Of a stretch of DNA of 47,403 bases, positions 8,967 to 17,139 are shown piece by piece. The translations under genes and the position numbers were made by a program. The notes beneath the pieces were generated by a model that was not told the origin of the DNA, did no database searches, and worked only from the letters and a program-made list of their open reading frames with translations. This DNA is from Actinomycetota bacterium. Lineage in GTDB: Bacteria; Actinomycetota; Actinomycetes; Propionibacteriales; Propionibacteriaceae. The stretch spans positions 1 to 47,403 of the forward strand of contig JAIUOR010000058.1 of assembly GCA_020161795.1 (NCBI GenBank), written 5' to 3'. How positions within the stretch are numbered: the stretch's first letter is position 1; each line of letters starts with the position of its first letter.

Positions 8967-10082
8967 TTACCTGGTGTTCGCTGTCGCCTTCTTCAGGTCG
9001 CCCACCTTCGGTACCTGGACTCTGACCTTCAGAACGCCGGACTCAACGGTCGACGTTCCGCGGATCGAGAACCACGTCCCAAGGGGCTCGAGTCTGGGTC
9101 GCAGGGAGAGTGCTTGTGCGTCGCTCAACTCACCGAGGTATCGCCCGTCGGGGTAGTAGACGCCGACCCCAGGGTCAGGTGAGAGCCGAAGCAGCAGATC
9201 GCTTGCGACGGGTTCGGCCACCGTCGCGAGTTCGACGGGGATGATGACCGCGATTGACTTTGAGCCGAGGTGCCTGAGGTCGGTTGGTCTGAACTCTTGG
9301 GTGATGGCCGGGTTGTCCGGCCCGGCCAGCCAGACGCCCAACCCGCGCGGGTCGTCCACGTTCCCGTAGATCAGGGCGTTCGTCATGGAGTCGAGTGCCT
9401 GGTCGGCGTTCCTGCGGATCTCGGGCGTTGACTCGGCGGCTGCCCATTCAGGTAGGTAGCCGGCTTCCTGGACGGTTGCGTCGCTGCCGATCTCGACGCG
9501 GACCGCGTTGCTCGACGGCGAGTTGGGGTTGCCCGGTTCAGAGATAAGTCTTGCTCGTGGTGTCCGTCCGATTCGGGTCGCGACATCCGCGATGCCGGCA
9601 AGGCGCCTGTGGGTGTCAGCGACTGGTACGCCGTCAAGCTCGATCTCGGCGCTTGCGGTTGGAGTTGGTGCCTTGTAGGTCCAGACATCGTGCTTGGGGA
9701 CGAGTTTCCACAGCAGCCAGAGCACCCACGGGCCGATCAGGATGAACTGCCAGCCGTACGGTGTGGTCGAGGCCAAGACGATCAGCAGGATTGTGCCAAG
9801 GAAGGCGACCGGTCCGGCGGTCACGCCGTGCAGTGCGCGTTTGTACCGAGCATTCGGAGCGGCGTAACTCGCTGCGGCCACACCGGGGCCAGAGGAACCG
9901 CGGGAGGCGGTCCGCCCGCCGGACGACGAGAACGTGCTGTAGCGCACCGGCCCTACTCGCGCGCCCATGTAGGTGCCGGATGCGCCGGTTGATATGTAGC
10001 CGAGTTTCCCGACGCGCGTCCCGACGCGCAGCCCGGTCTTGCCGATCGACACGTTCTTCCCAAGTCGCACGCGCATGGCCAT
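8967..10082 (-). CDS. DUF4236-like membrane-anchored protein
   Basis: A 371-aa protein. The N-terminal 50 residues (RVRLGKNVSIGKTGLRV, GYISTGASG, GARVGPVRYST) resemble DUF4236, a short Gly/Ser-rich beta module found at the start of bacterial proteins of unknown role. Two adjacent hydrophobic segments follow around residues 90-130 (AFLGTILLIVLAS and FILIGPWVLWLLW), then a soluble C-terminal part whose last 80 residues (VYYPDGRYLGEL) recall a HIRAN-like beta domain. The ATG at 10082 has GGGGAG five bases upstream; a longer frame to 10307 lacks this signal and is Arg/Pro-rich. Its function is unknown; accessory protein of the element by position. Confidence 0.65.
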   Translation of the reverse strand: MAMRVRLGKNVSIGKTGLRVGTRVGKLGYISTGASGTYMGARVGPVRYSTFSSSGGRTASRGSSGPGVAAASYAAPNARYKRALHGVTAGPVAFLGTILLIVLASTTPYGWQFILIGPWVLWLLWKLVPKHDVWTYKAPTPTASAEIELDGVPVADTHRRLAGIADVATRIGRTPRARLISEPGNPNSPSSNAVRVEIGSDATVQEAGYLPEWAAAESTPEIRRNADQALDSMTNALIYGNVDDPRGLGVWLAGPDNPAITQEFRPTDLRHLGSKSIAVIIPVELATVAEPVASDLLLRLSPDPGVGVYYPDGRYLGELSDAQALSLRPRLEPLGTWFSIRGTSTVESGVLKVRVQVPKVGDLKKATANTR

Positions 10083-10361
10083 GAGGACTCCCCGGGTCGT
10101 AGACGGGCCTGCCGCGATGCGGACCCCGACGAAGGTAAGGCTACTTGCACGTGTGCCGTGCCGGGGCGCGTACTGCTCGGCCCGCGTGTTGTCCCGTGTG
10201 GCCAGCTTTCGCGAGCCAGATCGGGGTACAGGGCGACGGCGCGGAGTTCGCGGCGGGCCCCCGACCCTCCCGCGACGTTCCCTGCCGGCTGGTGTCCGCA
10301 GTGGCACAGGTCGTCAGCACGCGCGTCTCCTCTGGACGGTTGCCAGAGCCGCGTCCGTTGG
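10083..10361. other. Divergent intergenic region without a supported gene
   Basis: The region separates the DUF4236-like gene (minus) from the 10.4-kb operon (plus). It contains open frames on both strands with no binding site or homology signal. The promoter-like copy B lies at its right edge. Confidence 0.4.
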
Positions 10362-10397
10362 CCACCGAAGGGTTGTTCATCTGCCTGTTATGAGTGA
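10362..10397 (+). promoter_or_regulatory. Shared promoter-like element, copy B (10.4-kb operon)
   Basis: CCACCGAAG (10362-10370), 15 bases, TGTTAT (10386-10391) and GAGTGA. It matches copies A and C through ATCTGCCTGTTATG. Here the ATG inside the element opens only a seven-codon frame, so the element is a promoter or binding site rather than a conserved start codon. The first gene starts 33 bases further on. Confidence 0.6.
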
Positions 10398-10429
10398 GGA
10401 CTTCTTGGTCTGATCTCGAGGAGGCAGTG

Positions 10430-10729
10430 GTGTCCAGGCAGGCGATGAGGCAGGTTGCGCGGCGGCGTGTGGCCGAGGCATTGGCGGTGAAGCTGAAGGA
10501 GCGGGAGTCGCGGGATCGTCGGCTTCAGGATGCGGCGATCTCGGTGTTGACCGCTTTGGCGGAACGGGACGCTGCTGTCGCCGCGGCGGAACAGACGGCG
10601 GCGGTGTCGATCGCGGCGATGACGGCCGAGGGGCTCGGGCTGGCCGAGGTTGCCGAGTGGTGTGGCGGCCTGGAGGTTCGTGAGGTCACCCGGCTGTCGA
10701 GGATTGAGCTGAAGCAGGTGGCATCATGA
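10430..10729 (+). CDS. Small helical protein, first gene of ICE operon
   Basis: A 99-aa protein of unknown function that is nearly all helix. A strongly basic N-terminus (RQAMRQVARRRVAEAL, then KLKERESRDRR) is followed by an Ala-rich coiled-coil-like stretch (ALAERDAAVAAAEQTAAV). The GTG at 10430 is preceded by GAGGAGG at 10418-10424 with five-base spacing; GTG at 10427 is too close. It overlaps the next gene by ATGA, so the two are translationally coupled. The charge pattern would suit nucleic-acid binding or a scaffold, which is inference only. Confidence 0.6.
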   Translation: MSRQAMRQVARRRVAEALAVKLKERESRDRRLQDAAISVLTALAERDAAVAAAEQTAAVSIAAMTAEGLGLAEVAEWCGGLEVREVTRLSRIELKQVAS

Positions 10730-11526
10730 ACGGCCGTCCGGTCCGGTGGCGGGCGCGGTGGTTCTGTACTCAGGTCACGGGTCTGCTGTTCTCGACCGCC
10801 GCGTGGCTGGTGATGCTCGGCTTGAACCCGCGGGCGGTCGAGGTCTCGCTGCTCCTGGGGGTGCTGTTCGTCGCGGGGTGCCGGACTCGTCCGGTGTTGT
10901 GGCTGGCGTACGGCGCGCGTCCGGTGGCGCCTGCCGATCGGGACCTGGTCTTGGCCGCGATTGTTCCGGTGGGCTCGTTGCGGGGACGCAACCAGCCGCG
11001 GGTGTTCATCGCCCGGGGACGCCGATCGGCTGGTTGGGATGTGGCGGTCCCGGGTCCGCGGTTGCTGGTGGTGAGCGAGCGGCTGGTCTCCCGGATCAGG
11101 GCGGGCCGGATCTCGGATCTCGAGGTCAGCGTCCTGGTTGCTCAAGCACTGGGTCAGTTGCCGGCGTTGGGTTCTCGCGCGGCCTTGGCGGTCGATGGGT
11201 ACTGCCTGCCGTGGACGGTCGTTCGGACGGTGTCCTCGGCGGTGGCGCGCCGGTTCTCGCTGGTGGCGTTGGTGTCGTTGTCGTGGCGGATGCGTCCGCT
11301 CGTATTCGGGATGGCGCTGGTGGACTCGGTCCAGAACTCCCGCTGGGAGGCGGCGATCCCGTTGGTCGTGATGTCCGTCCTGACCTACACCACCGGTCCT
11401 TTGGAGCGGGCGTGGCGGCGCAGGCTTGCCGAACTGGGCGACCGACAGGTTGCCGCCGAGGGACTGGCGCAGGCGGCGCCTGTCCCGTCCCAGGGGTCGC
11501 GCTTCGCAGATCGGCGGGTGCAGTGA
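10726..11526 (+). CDS. M48-like membrane protein lacking the catalytic HExxH motif
   Basis: A 266-aa membrane protein with hydrophobic segments near residues 12-30 and 36-52 and again near 180-200 and 208-225. The middle follows the layout of M48 (HtpX-like) metalloproteases: a strand-like LLVVSERLVSRI, then ISDLEVSVLVAQALGQL, where an active enzyme would carry HELGH. Both metal-binding His and the catalytic Glu are replaced (QALGQ). The usual downstream E..AD motif also appears degenerate (ELGDRQVAAEG). I infer a non-catalytic member kept for binding or structure. It starts in an ATGA overlap with the gene before and ends at the TGATGAG junction with the gene after. Confidence 0.6.
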   Translation: MNGRPVRWRARWFCTQVTGLLFSTAAWLVMLGLNPRAVEVSLLLGVLFVAGCRTRPVLWLAYGARPVAPADRDLVLAAIVPVGSLRGRNQPRVFIARGRRSAGWDVAVPGPRLLVVSERLVSRIRAGRISDLEVSVLVAQALGQLPALGSRAALAVDGYCLPWTVVRTVSSAVARRFSLVALVSLSWRMRPLVFGMALVDSVQNSRWEAAIPLVVMSVLTYTTGPLERAWRRRLAELGDRQVAAEGLAQAAPVPSQGSRFADRRVQ

Positions 11527-11903
11527 TGAGTGATCGGACCAGTCTTGAGTTGGACGCGCAGGAGGCTTACGAGGCGGTCCGGCGGATCAACCACGCCACG
11601 ATCTTCCCCGGTGACGGCATTCCGGCGCCGGTGGTGTACCGGACGCTCGGGTTCCTGCAGAGCGCCGGCGGGTACGGCCTGGCGCAAGCAGTCGAGCAGC
11701 TCGCCAGCGGGCTGGGACGCTTCCTGGCCACTCACGATGTCTACGAGGACGACGGCCGCAACCCGGCCGAGTCCGTCGCCCGGGCCACAGCCGCACTGGG
11801 CGAGGCCGCGGAACTCTTGCGCCAGGTCGGGCCGCTGCTGGACGAGGCGCAGGCGGCGATCTCCCGGCAGGGCTACTGGACGGCTCGGTCAGGCAACCGC
11901 TAG
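11526..11903 (+). CDS. Small helical protein, last gene of the 10.4-kb operon
   Basis: A 125-aa soluble, mostly helical protein with no recognised domain. The ATG at 11526 shares a base with the upstream stop codon, so it is coupled to the M48-like gene. A conserved-looking segment HATIFPGDGIPAPVVYRTLGFL comes before two amphipathic helices ending near QVGPLLDEAQAAISRQGYW. Its 3' end overlaps that of the convergent GGCT-HEPN gene by 15 bases, so there is no room for a separate terminator. Its function is unknown. Confidence 0.65.
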   Translation: MSDRTSLELDAQEAYEAVRRINHATIFPGDGIPAPVVYRTLGFLQSAGGYGLAQAVEQLASGLGRFLATHDVYEDDGRNPAESVARATAALGEAAELLRQVGPLLDEAQAAISRQGYWTARSGNR

Positions 11904-12872
11904 GTACTCCGGCGATTGCTTGATCCGCCAGTGGTAGTCCATCGCAGTCGGATCGGCCTCGGACCAGCTCTGTTCGAAACCCGGCATCTTTTCCAGAAGG
12001 TAGATCCGAAGCACGTCGTGGAGGTCAATGAGCGTCGTGCGCACCAACTCCGCTTCTTGCCAGGCCGACTTGCCCTGGTGCGCGATATTGCTGCGGACCT
12101 GGTAGGCCCAGGTCGCGAAGTCGCTGCGATTCTCCAGTGGTGCTGCTTCGGTCGGACGATCGGCGCGGCCGACACCGCGGTGCCAGTTCTGAAGACCGAC
12201 TTGCTCGACAGCGTTCTTGAAGTCCTTCTGCCGCCCGAGTGCCGTGATTGAAGCTGCGACCTTGTCGAGCTTGCCGGGGACGACACGGAGCGTGAGTCGC
12301 TCCAGGATTGAGCAGGTCAGCATGTAGGCGGACTGAAGGCGGAAGAATCGTTGCCATTCGTTCGGGTCGTTGCCAAGCGTCCGGAAGGGGACGAGACCGT
12401 CGGCCCGGACGGCAGTTGCGACAGCGGGTAGGCCATATCGAAAGAGCGGGTCGCGCGTGGTTGTCCACGGCTCATGGAGCCGGTCGCCACCGTCACGCGC
12501 AGGTTCCAAGCTAGCTCCGGCAACCAGAACATTCGCCAGCTGCCCCGCTTGTCCGGTGCAGGCCACCCTGGCCCATCGATAGTGGGTGGCCGGCTCAAAG
12601 TTGATGACGTTGCGGTAGCCGTCGTCGGATTTGAACCAGATCAACTCGCCAGCAATCAGTCCTTCGTCCCGCAGCGTCAGTAGCGGCATACCGTCGCGTT
12701 CCCAGAGCACACCCTCGACTGATGTGGGGAACAAATGGTCAACGAGTCGGTCGATTCGACCGTGACCGAGTTCGCCACACTTGAGATTCCCATACACGAA
12801 CAGCGGCAACGTCGTGTCCTCAGGCGGAGGGAGCAACTGGCGCTCGATTCTGGCAGGTGTGTCTGACGTCAT
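11889..12872 (-). CDS. Gamma-glutamylcyclotransferase-like / HEPN fusion protein
   Basis: A 327-aa, two-domain protein. Residues 23-120 look like a gamma-glutamylcyclotransferase/AIG2 fold: LFVYGNLKCGE holds the YG-x-L loop at 27-30, and NFEPATHYRWARV keeps a Glu at 93 and the Y-x-R that follow in active members. Residues about 170-315 form a helical bundle ending in YQVRSNIAHQGK, where R260 to H265 is the R-x4-H motif of HEPN ribonucleases and abortive-infection proteins. Known biology: HEPN domains are common in toxins and phage defence. Inference: an RNase effector with a small-molecule enzyme or sensor. No antitoxin-like gene is adjacent on its strand. The ATG at 12872 is chosen over 12923 because the latter adds only a basic tail; the binding site is weak either way. 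Confidence 0.7.
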   Translation of the reverse strand: MTSDTPARIERQLLPPPEDTTLPLFVYGNLKCGELGHGRIDRLVDHLFPTSVEGVLWERDGMPLLTLRDEGLIAGELIWFKSDDGYRNVINFEPATHYRWARVACTGQAGQLANVLVAGASLEPARDGGDRLHEPWTTTRDPLFRYGLPAVATAVRADGLVPFRTLGNDPNEWQRFFRLQSAYMLTCSILERLTLRVVPGKLDKVAASITALGRQKDFKNAVEQVGLQNWHRGVGRADRPTEAAPLENRSDFATWAYQVRSNIAHQGKSAWQEAELVRTTLIDLHDVLRIYLLEKMPGFEQSWSEADPTAMDYHWRIKQSPEYLAVA

Positions 12873-13108
12873 GCTCGAAGTGTGGCACCGCCCGGTAGGC
12901 GCTGCGCGAAAACCACACCTCATGTCAGTCCTGTGGCTGAAAGACAGTCAGTTGCAGATGCAGTCCTGCGTCCACCGAAGGGCTGGACGAGGCACAGGCG
13001 GCTATCCCCAGGCATGACCGACGGACGACACTGGCTACTTTCGGCGACTGATCCGAAGCTGGCACGCCTGTCAGCCGGATTTCCTATGCTGGGCCGGGTG
13101 AAGGCACG

Positions 13109-13894
13109 GTGAAGGACAGGCAACGGGCGAGGGCGTCCCGGATCTGGCGGACGGCCGGGGTGGCGTTGACGCTGGCGCTCGGTCTCGTCGGGTGCACGGG
13201 CAGTTGGGGCGACCTCGTCCCGATACCGCCGACCAGCCGGCCAGCCACCGTCGCTCCCGGCGAGTCTGGGTCCGGTTCGACGATCGAGCAGGCGGTGTTC
13301 GTGGCGGTGGTGGATGGCGACACCATCACCACCACCGCTGGAACGGTCCGGCTGATCGGGATCGACACCCCGGAGCGGGGCCAGTGTGGCCATGGCGGGG
13401 CTTCGGCGGCGATCGGACGGCTGCTGTCGCGCGACGACCCGGTCACCCTTGAACTGCCCGCTGGCGAGAACGACCAGGATCGGCACGGCCGGCTGCTGCG
13501 CTATGTGACCACCCCGGCAGGGGTCGATCTGGGCCTGATGCAGTTGGAGTCTGGTAACGCGGTGGCCCGGTATGACTCGACCGATGGCTATCCCGCTCAT
13601 CCGCGGGAGGCCGACTACCACGCGGCGCAGATCGCTGCGCTGGGTGCGGACGGGACGGTGGTCCCGACGTCTTGTCGGGCAGGCGATACCTCGCCGGCGC
13701 CGAGTTCCTCGACGACGGGGGCGTGGTGGGAGCGGTACACGTCGTGCGGGAAGCTGAAGCGGAACACGAACGGCGACCCGACTGGGCCGTTCCACCGTGA
13801 TGATCCGGCCGAGGCTGAGATCTATGAGTGGTTCGCCCACCGCACCGGGAACAACGGCGATGGGGACGGCGACGGTCTGGCCTGCGAGGGCTGA
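13109..13894 (+). CDS. Secreted thermonuclease lipoprotein with Excalibur domain
   Basis: A 261-aa exported nuclease. A basic N-terminus and hydrophobic stretch end in a lipobox (LVGC, Cys29), so it should be anchored to the outer face of the membrane. Residues 60-180 are a staphylococcal-nuclease fold: VVDGDTI (Ca-binding Asp), RLIGIDTPER (catalytic Arg and Glu region) and QDRHGRLLRYV (second Arg). The last 35 residues form an Excalibur calcium-binding domain with the GDGDGDGLACE ending. Such proteins degrade extracellular nucleic acid. On a conjugative element it might act in surface DNA clearance or exclusion, which is inferred. GTG start at 13109. Confidence 0.85.
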   Translation: MKDRQRARASRIWRTAGVALTLALGLVGCTGSWGDLVPIPPTSRPATVAPGESGSGSTIEQAVFVAVVDGDTITTTAGTVRLIGIDTPERGQCGHGGASAAIGRLLSRDDPVTLELPAGENDQDRHGRLLRYVTTPAGVDLGLMQLESGNAVARYDSTDGYPAHPREADYHAAQIAALGADGTVVPTSCRAGDTSPAPSSSTTGAWWERYTSCGKLKRNTNGDPTGPFHRDDPAEAEIYEWFAHRTGNNGDGDGDGLACEG

Positions 13895-13912
13895 CTCTGC
13901 CGGTCGGTCGGC

Positions 13913-14221
13913 CTACACGTTGACGCCTGCGTTCCATTCAAGCACGGTGGCGCGGAGGTCACGGCGCGTCTGCTGACGTTCCAAGCGCCGCGCCCGACGC
14001 CTGACCTCGCCGCAATGGCACAGGCCGCAGGAGCACAGACCGTGGCCGTCAGGCAGCCAGTCCCAGCGGCAGTGGCCACCGCCGAAATGCCACACCTGGT
14101 TCGGGTCGTACAGATCGGGAAGATCGCACACCCCATCGGTGTGGTCGTGCACCTCGATGCGGGAAACCTCGCCGCGAGCCAAGCGGATCCGCAACGGGGC
14201 GTGGGCGTCAGTACGAGACAC
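13913..14221 (-). CDS. Small Cys/His-rich protein (probable metal-binding)
   Basis: A 102-aa protein with a GTG start at 14221, supported by TGGAGG five bases upstream. The middle carries HFGGGHCRWDW and then GLCSCGLCHCGEV, a cluster of two His and five Cys that looks like a zinc site. A basic tail (RRRARRLERQQTRRDLRA) follows. It is convergent with the SNase lipoprotein gene and divergent from the ArdC operon. I do not recognise the family; a DNA-binding accessory protein is possible. Confidence 0.55.
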   Translation of the reverse strand: MSRTDAHAPLRIRLARGEVSRIEVHDHTDGVCDLPDLYDPNQVWHFGGGHCRWDWLPDGHGLCSCGLCHCGEVRRRARRLERQQTRRDLRATVLEWNAGVNV

Positions 14222-14384
14222 GGGGGCCTCCAGGACTCAGAGTCCCGACCCGCGGTCCCTCGGTGAAGGACGAGCCGGGGCTACGGTAGGAGCCCTCTGT
14301 GCGTTCGTGTCCTCATGGCACCCATGATGGCACGTCCCGGCGACGCTGACAGTGCTGGGCGCCACTGACTCTCTCGGCTCGTGG

Positions 14385-14420
14385 CCACGCAAGGGCCCCT
14401 CATCTGCCTGTTATGGGTGA
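14385..14420 (+). promoter_or_regulatory. Shared promoter-like element, copy C (ArdC operon)
   Basis: CCACGCAAG (14385-14393), 15 bases, TGTTAT (14409-14414) and GGGTGA. The spacing is identical to copies A and B. The ATG within it (14413) is in frame with the ArdC gene but is probably not the start, because ATG 14470 has a GGGAG binding site. Confidence 0.6.
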
Positions 14421-14469
14421 AGGGATCGTCCGTTCTCTTCACCGCACTCAGGTATTGGGAGTGGCTGCG

Positions 14470-15534
14470 ATGGACGCGATGGCTGGCCAGGAGCCGACTC
14501 TCGAGGATCGTGCTGAGGCTCGTCGGGAGATGGTGGAGCGGCTGCATGCACAGCTGGCCGAGAAGGTCGCCGGCCTGGACAGTGGCGATGCTTGGCAGCA
14601 CTGGCTGGGGCTGGTCCGGGGCCTGCATTCGTACTCGTTCTCGAACCTGCTGCTGATCGCCGCGCAGTGTGAGAACGCGACGATGGTCGCTGGGTTCAAT
14701 GCCTGGAAGCAGCGCGGTCACTCGGTCCGGCGGGGCGAGAAGGCGATCAGGATTCTTGCGCCGGTGCTGCGCAAGCTGCCGGTCATCGATGACCAGGGAC
14801 GGGTGGTGGTGGACGCCGACGGCGAGCCTGTGTCTCGTCGGGTGATGGTCGGGGTGCGGCCGGTGAGTGTGTTCGACGCGTCCCAGGTAGTGCCGCCGGT
14901 CGAGGTTCCGCCGCGGCCCCAGCTGCTGACCGGGCAGGCGCCGCCGGGGTTGTGGGAGTCGTTGTCCGCCGTGGCTGCTGTCGAGGGGTACACGGTGGTG
15001 CGGGCTGATTGTGGGACGGCGAACGGACGCATCGTGTTCGACGAACGGGAGATCTGGGTCCGGCCCGATGTCGATGAGGTGATGGCGTGTAAGTCGCTGT
15101 CCCACGAACTGGGTCACGCGCTGACCATGACCCCCGACGATGTTGCTTCCTACTCCGCTCAGCGGGAGTTGCGGGAGGTGGAAGCCGAGAGTGTCGCGTT
15201 CGCTGTGCTGGCTGCGCACGGTGTGGACACCAGCCGGTACACCTTCGACTACGTGGCCGGGTGGGCTGCCCGGGGTGCGACCGTGACCATGTCGGCCGCT
15301 GATCTGATCCTGGCGACCGGGCAGCGGGTGATTGCGGCCGCCGACCGCATCCTGGCCCACACCCAGCCGGACGGCCCACCCGTCCACGCGGCCGGGCAAC
15401 CGGTATCGCCGGCGCTGGCGATCGACTCAACCGCCGACTCGTGGGAGACCGTCCCCGGCGCCGACTCACCCGGAGCGCGGCCCGAGCGACTCGCCCCGGC
15501 ACGGGCGACCCGTCTGGTCGGGGTGCCGCGATGA
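14470..15534 (+). CDS. ArdC-like antirestriction / ssDNA-binding metallopeptidase
   Basis: A 354-aa protein. The N-terminal 130 residues match the ArdC N-terminal ssDNA-binding domain (LHSYSFSNLLLIAAQ, then GFNAWKQRGHSVRRGEKAI, then ILAPVLRK). Residues about 195-245 are a zinc metallopeptidase core: SHELGHAL (H212, E213, H216) with a downstream EVEAESVAF that offers the third ligand. Known biology: ArdC proteins protect incoming single-stranded conjugative DNA from restriction. The protein fits entry of an element in a new host. ATG 14470 has GGGAG eight bases upstream; ATG 14413 in the promoter-like element is the alternative. It overlaps the next gene by ATGA. Confidence 0.85.
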   Translation: MDAMAGQEPTLEDRAEARREMVERLHAQLAEKVAGLDSGDAWQHWLGLVRGLHSYSFSNLLLIAAQCENATMVAGFNAWKQRGHSVRRGEKAIRILAPVLRKLPVIDDQGRVVVDADGEPVSRRVMVGVRPVSVFDASQVVPPVEVPPRPQLLTGQAPPGLWESLSAVAAVEGYTVVRADCGTANGRIVFDEREIWVRPDVDEVMACKSLSHELGHALTMTPDDVASYSAQRELREVEAESVAFAVLAAHGVDTSRYTFDYVAGWAARGATVTMSAADLILATGQRVIAAADRILAHTQPDGPPVHAAGQPVSPALAIDSTADSWETVPGADSPGARPERLAPARATRLVGVPR

Positions 15535-15848
15535 TCAGCGACGACGATCTGGACGAGGCGTCCGCCCAGGTGTTCAGCGAGGCATTGGGTCACATTCGTA
15601 ACGCCACCGCGGTGCTGCTGGGCGACGAGGACCAGTCTTTCGAGACGCTGTTGCTCGGCGCGGCGGCGCTGGACCTGCAGGGCCTGTTCGGTGACCTCTG
15701 GCCGGCGCACATCGACGAGGAGCGAACCGCGGCGGGGTCGCTGGCCGAGGCCGAGCGGATCCTCGACCAGGTCATCGACGATGTTCCGCTCGCGATCTGG
15801 GCGGCGCTGCGATCCCTGCACCAGCGGGTCAGCGATGGCCAGCGTTGA
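15531..15848 (+). CDS. Small acidic protein of the ArdC operon
   Basis: A 105-aa acidic, helical protein. It starts in an ATGA overlap with ArdC and overlaps the next gene by 14 bases, so the three are translated together. No known domain is seen; the pattern DDDLDEASAQVFSEALGHI followed by amphipathic helices suggests a small binding partner of a neighbour. Its function is unknown. Confidence 0.65.
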   Translation: MISDDDLDEASAQVFSEALGHIRNATAVLLGDEDQSFETLLLGAAALDLQGLFGDLWPAHIDEERTAAGSLAEAERILDQVIDDVPLAIWAALRSLHQRVSDGQR

Positions 15849-17139
15849 CGACCTGCTGCGGGCCCTGCACCGCCAGGCCGCCGCGCTTCGACCGTCCGCC
15901 CAACCCGACCGCCGACTTCAGGCCCACCTGGACGGCTGGGTACCGCTGGCAGATCACGCGCGTCGCGTCCTCGAGGCACTCGACGCCCGCCCTGAAGACC
16001 ACGACCTGTACAGGCTCCTCCGCACGGTCGCCCGCCGCGCTGTCCCCGCTCAGCGTCGGCCTGATCCTGGCGTGGCGCGGGTCGCGTTGATCACGGGAGC
16101 CCTCAGTGACGTGATCCTGAGTTCTCCGGCGGTCGTCGGCGCTGCGTCGCAGGCCCAGCGGTCCCGGCTTCAGGCCAGCGTCCAGGCGGCGCTGTACGCC
16201 ACAGCCACAAGTACGCTCGATGTCGCCCGCGGTGCGCCTCCCGACCCGGCCGTCCGCACCATCAACAAGATCGCTGACGAGACCGAACTGGCGGCCCGGA
16301 TCCCGCCCCGAGCGCGAGCCTCAACCCTCGAACGGCTCACCGTCACCCGGCTCACCCCCGATACCGCCGACGGCGCCGTCCAACTCTGGGCCGGCGTCGT
16401 CGAGCGAGTCTTCAGCAACCCTCAGCTGGTCACCGGCGTCGCGTTGCAGGACGCCGCCGCGACCCTCGCGGTCGTGAGCCACGTTGCTGCCGAGACCCTC
16501 CGGGAGGCCGCTCACCGCCGGATCATCGACCCGGACCAGGCCCGTCACGCCGCTGACCTGGCCGGTGAGGCGTCCACTCGCTGGCGGGCCGTAGCGACAT
16601 GGCCCAGCGAGATCCAACGCGGCGGACGGGCCTACGAGCACCACGACGCGGTGCGCGCCGTCCGCGACGCCCTGACCGGCCCACCCCTGGCGAGGCTCCC
16701 GCTGCGCCAACGCGTCCGCACCCTGCGCGTGGTGCTCACCACCGCCGCCCCGATCGGCGAACGCCAAGCCGAAACCGTCGCCACGCTCGCGAGCCGCGGC
16801 GGGTTGTGGATCGCCCACGAACGCCCCAACCTGCGCCCACCCGGAGTGCAGCGCCGCCACGTCAAACTCGACTGGGAAACCATGGACGCGTTCCACCCCG
16901 CCGGCCGGCTACTCGCCAGCCAGGCCAACGCTGCGCAGCAAGCGCTGGTCGCCGCCGCGGACGCCATCAACCAGGCCGTCCTGCCGGAAGCCTCGCGGGG
17001 TAGCGATAGTCGGATCGCCCTGGTCGACGACCACATCACCGTCGGCAGGTGGGAGACAATCGACCCCGCACCCCGTGCGAGGCCCACCGAATGTGATCGT
17101 CGGCCGGCCGCACGGCCGGGGCTGGACGTCAGGCCGTGA
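15835..17139 (+). CDS. Conserved-type hypothetical protein of the ArdC operon
   Basis: A 434-aa protein, soluble by sequence and mainly helical, rich in Ala, Arg and Asp. No catalytic motif is visible. The start is ATG 15835, overlapping the previous stop by 14 bases; a longer frame to 15691 would run over the whole coupled gene. The last 100 residues include LWIAHERPNLRPPGVQRRHVKLDWETM, the only strongly patterned stretch. Its third place in an ArdC operon suggests a role during DNA entry or maintenance, which is inferred. Confidence 0.6.
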   Translation: MASVDDLLRALHRQAAALRPSAQPDRRLQAHLDGWVPLADHARRVLEALDARPEDHDLYRLLRTVARRAVPAQRRPDPGVARVALITGALSDVILSSPAVVGAASQAQRSRLQASVQAALYATATSTLDVARGAPPDPAVRTINKIADETELAARIPPRARASTLERLTVTRLTPDTADGAVQLWAGVVERVFSNPQLVTGVALQDAAATLAVVSHVAAETLREAAHRRIIDPDQARHAADLAGEASTRWRAVATWPSEIQRGGRAYEHHDAVRAVRDALTGPPLARLPLRQRVRTLRVVLTTAAPIGERQAETVATLASRGGLWIAHERPNLRPPGVQRRHVKLDWETMDAFHPAGRLLASQANAAQQALVAAADAINQAVLPEASRGSDSRIALVDDHITVGRWETIDPAPRARPTECDRRPAARPGLDVRP

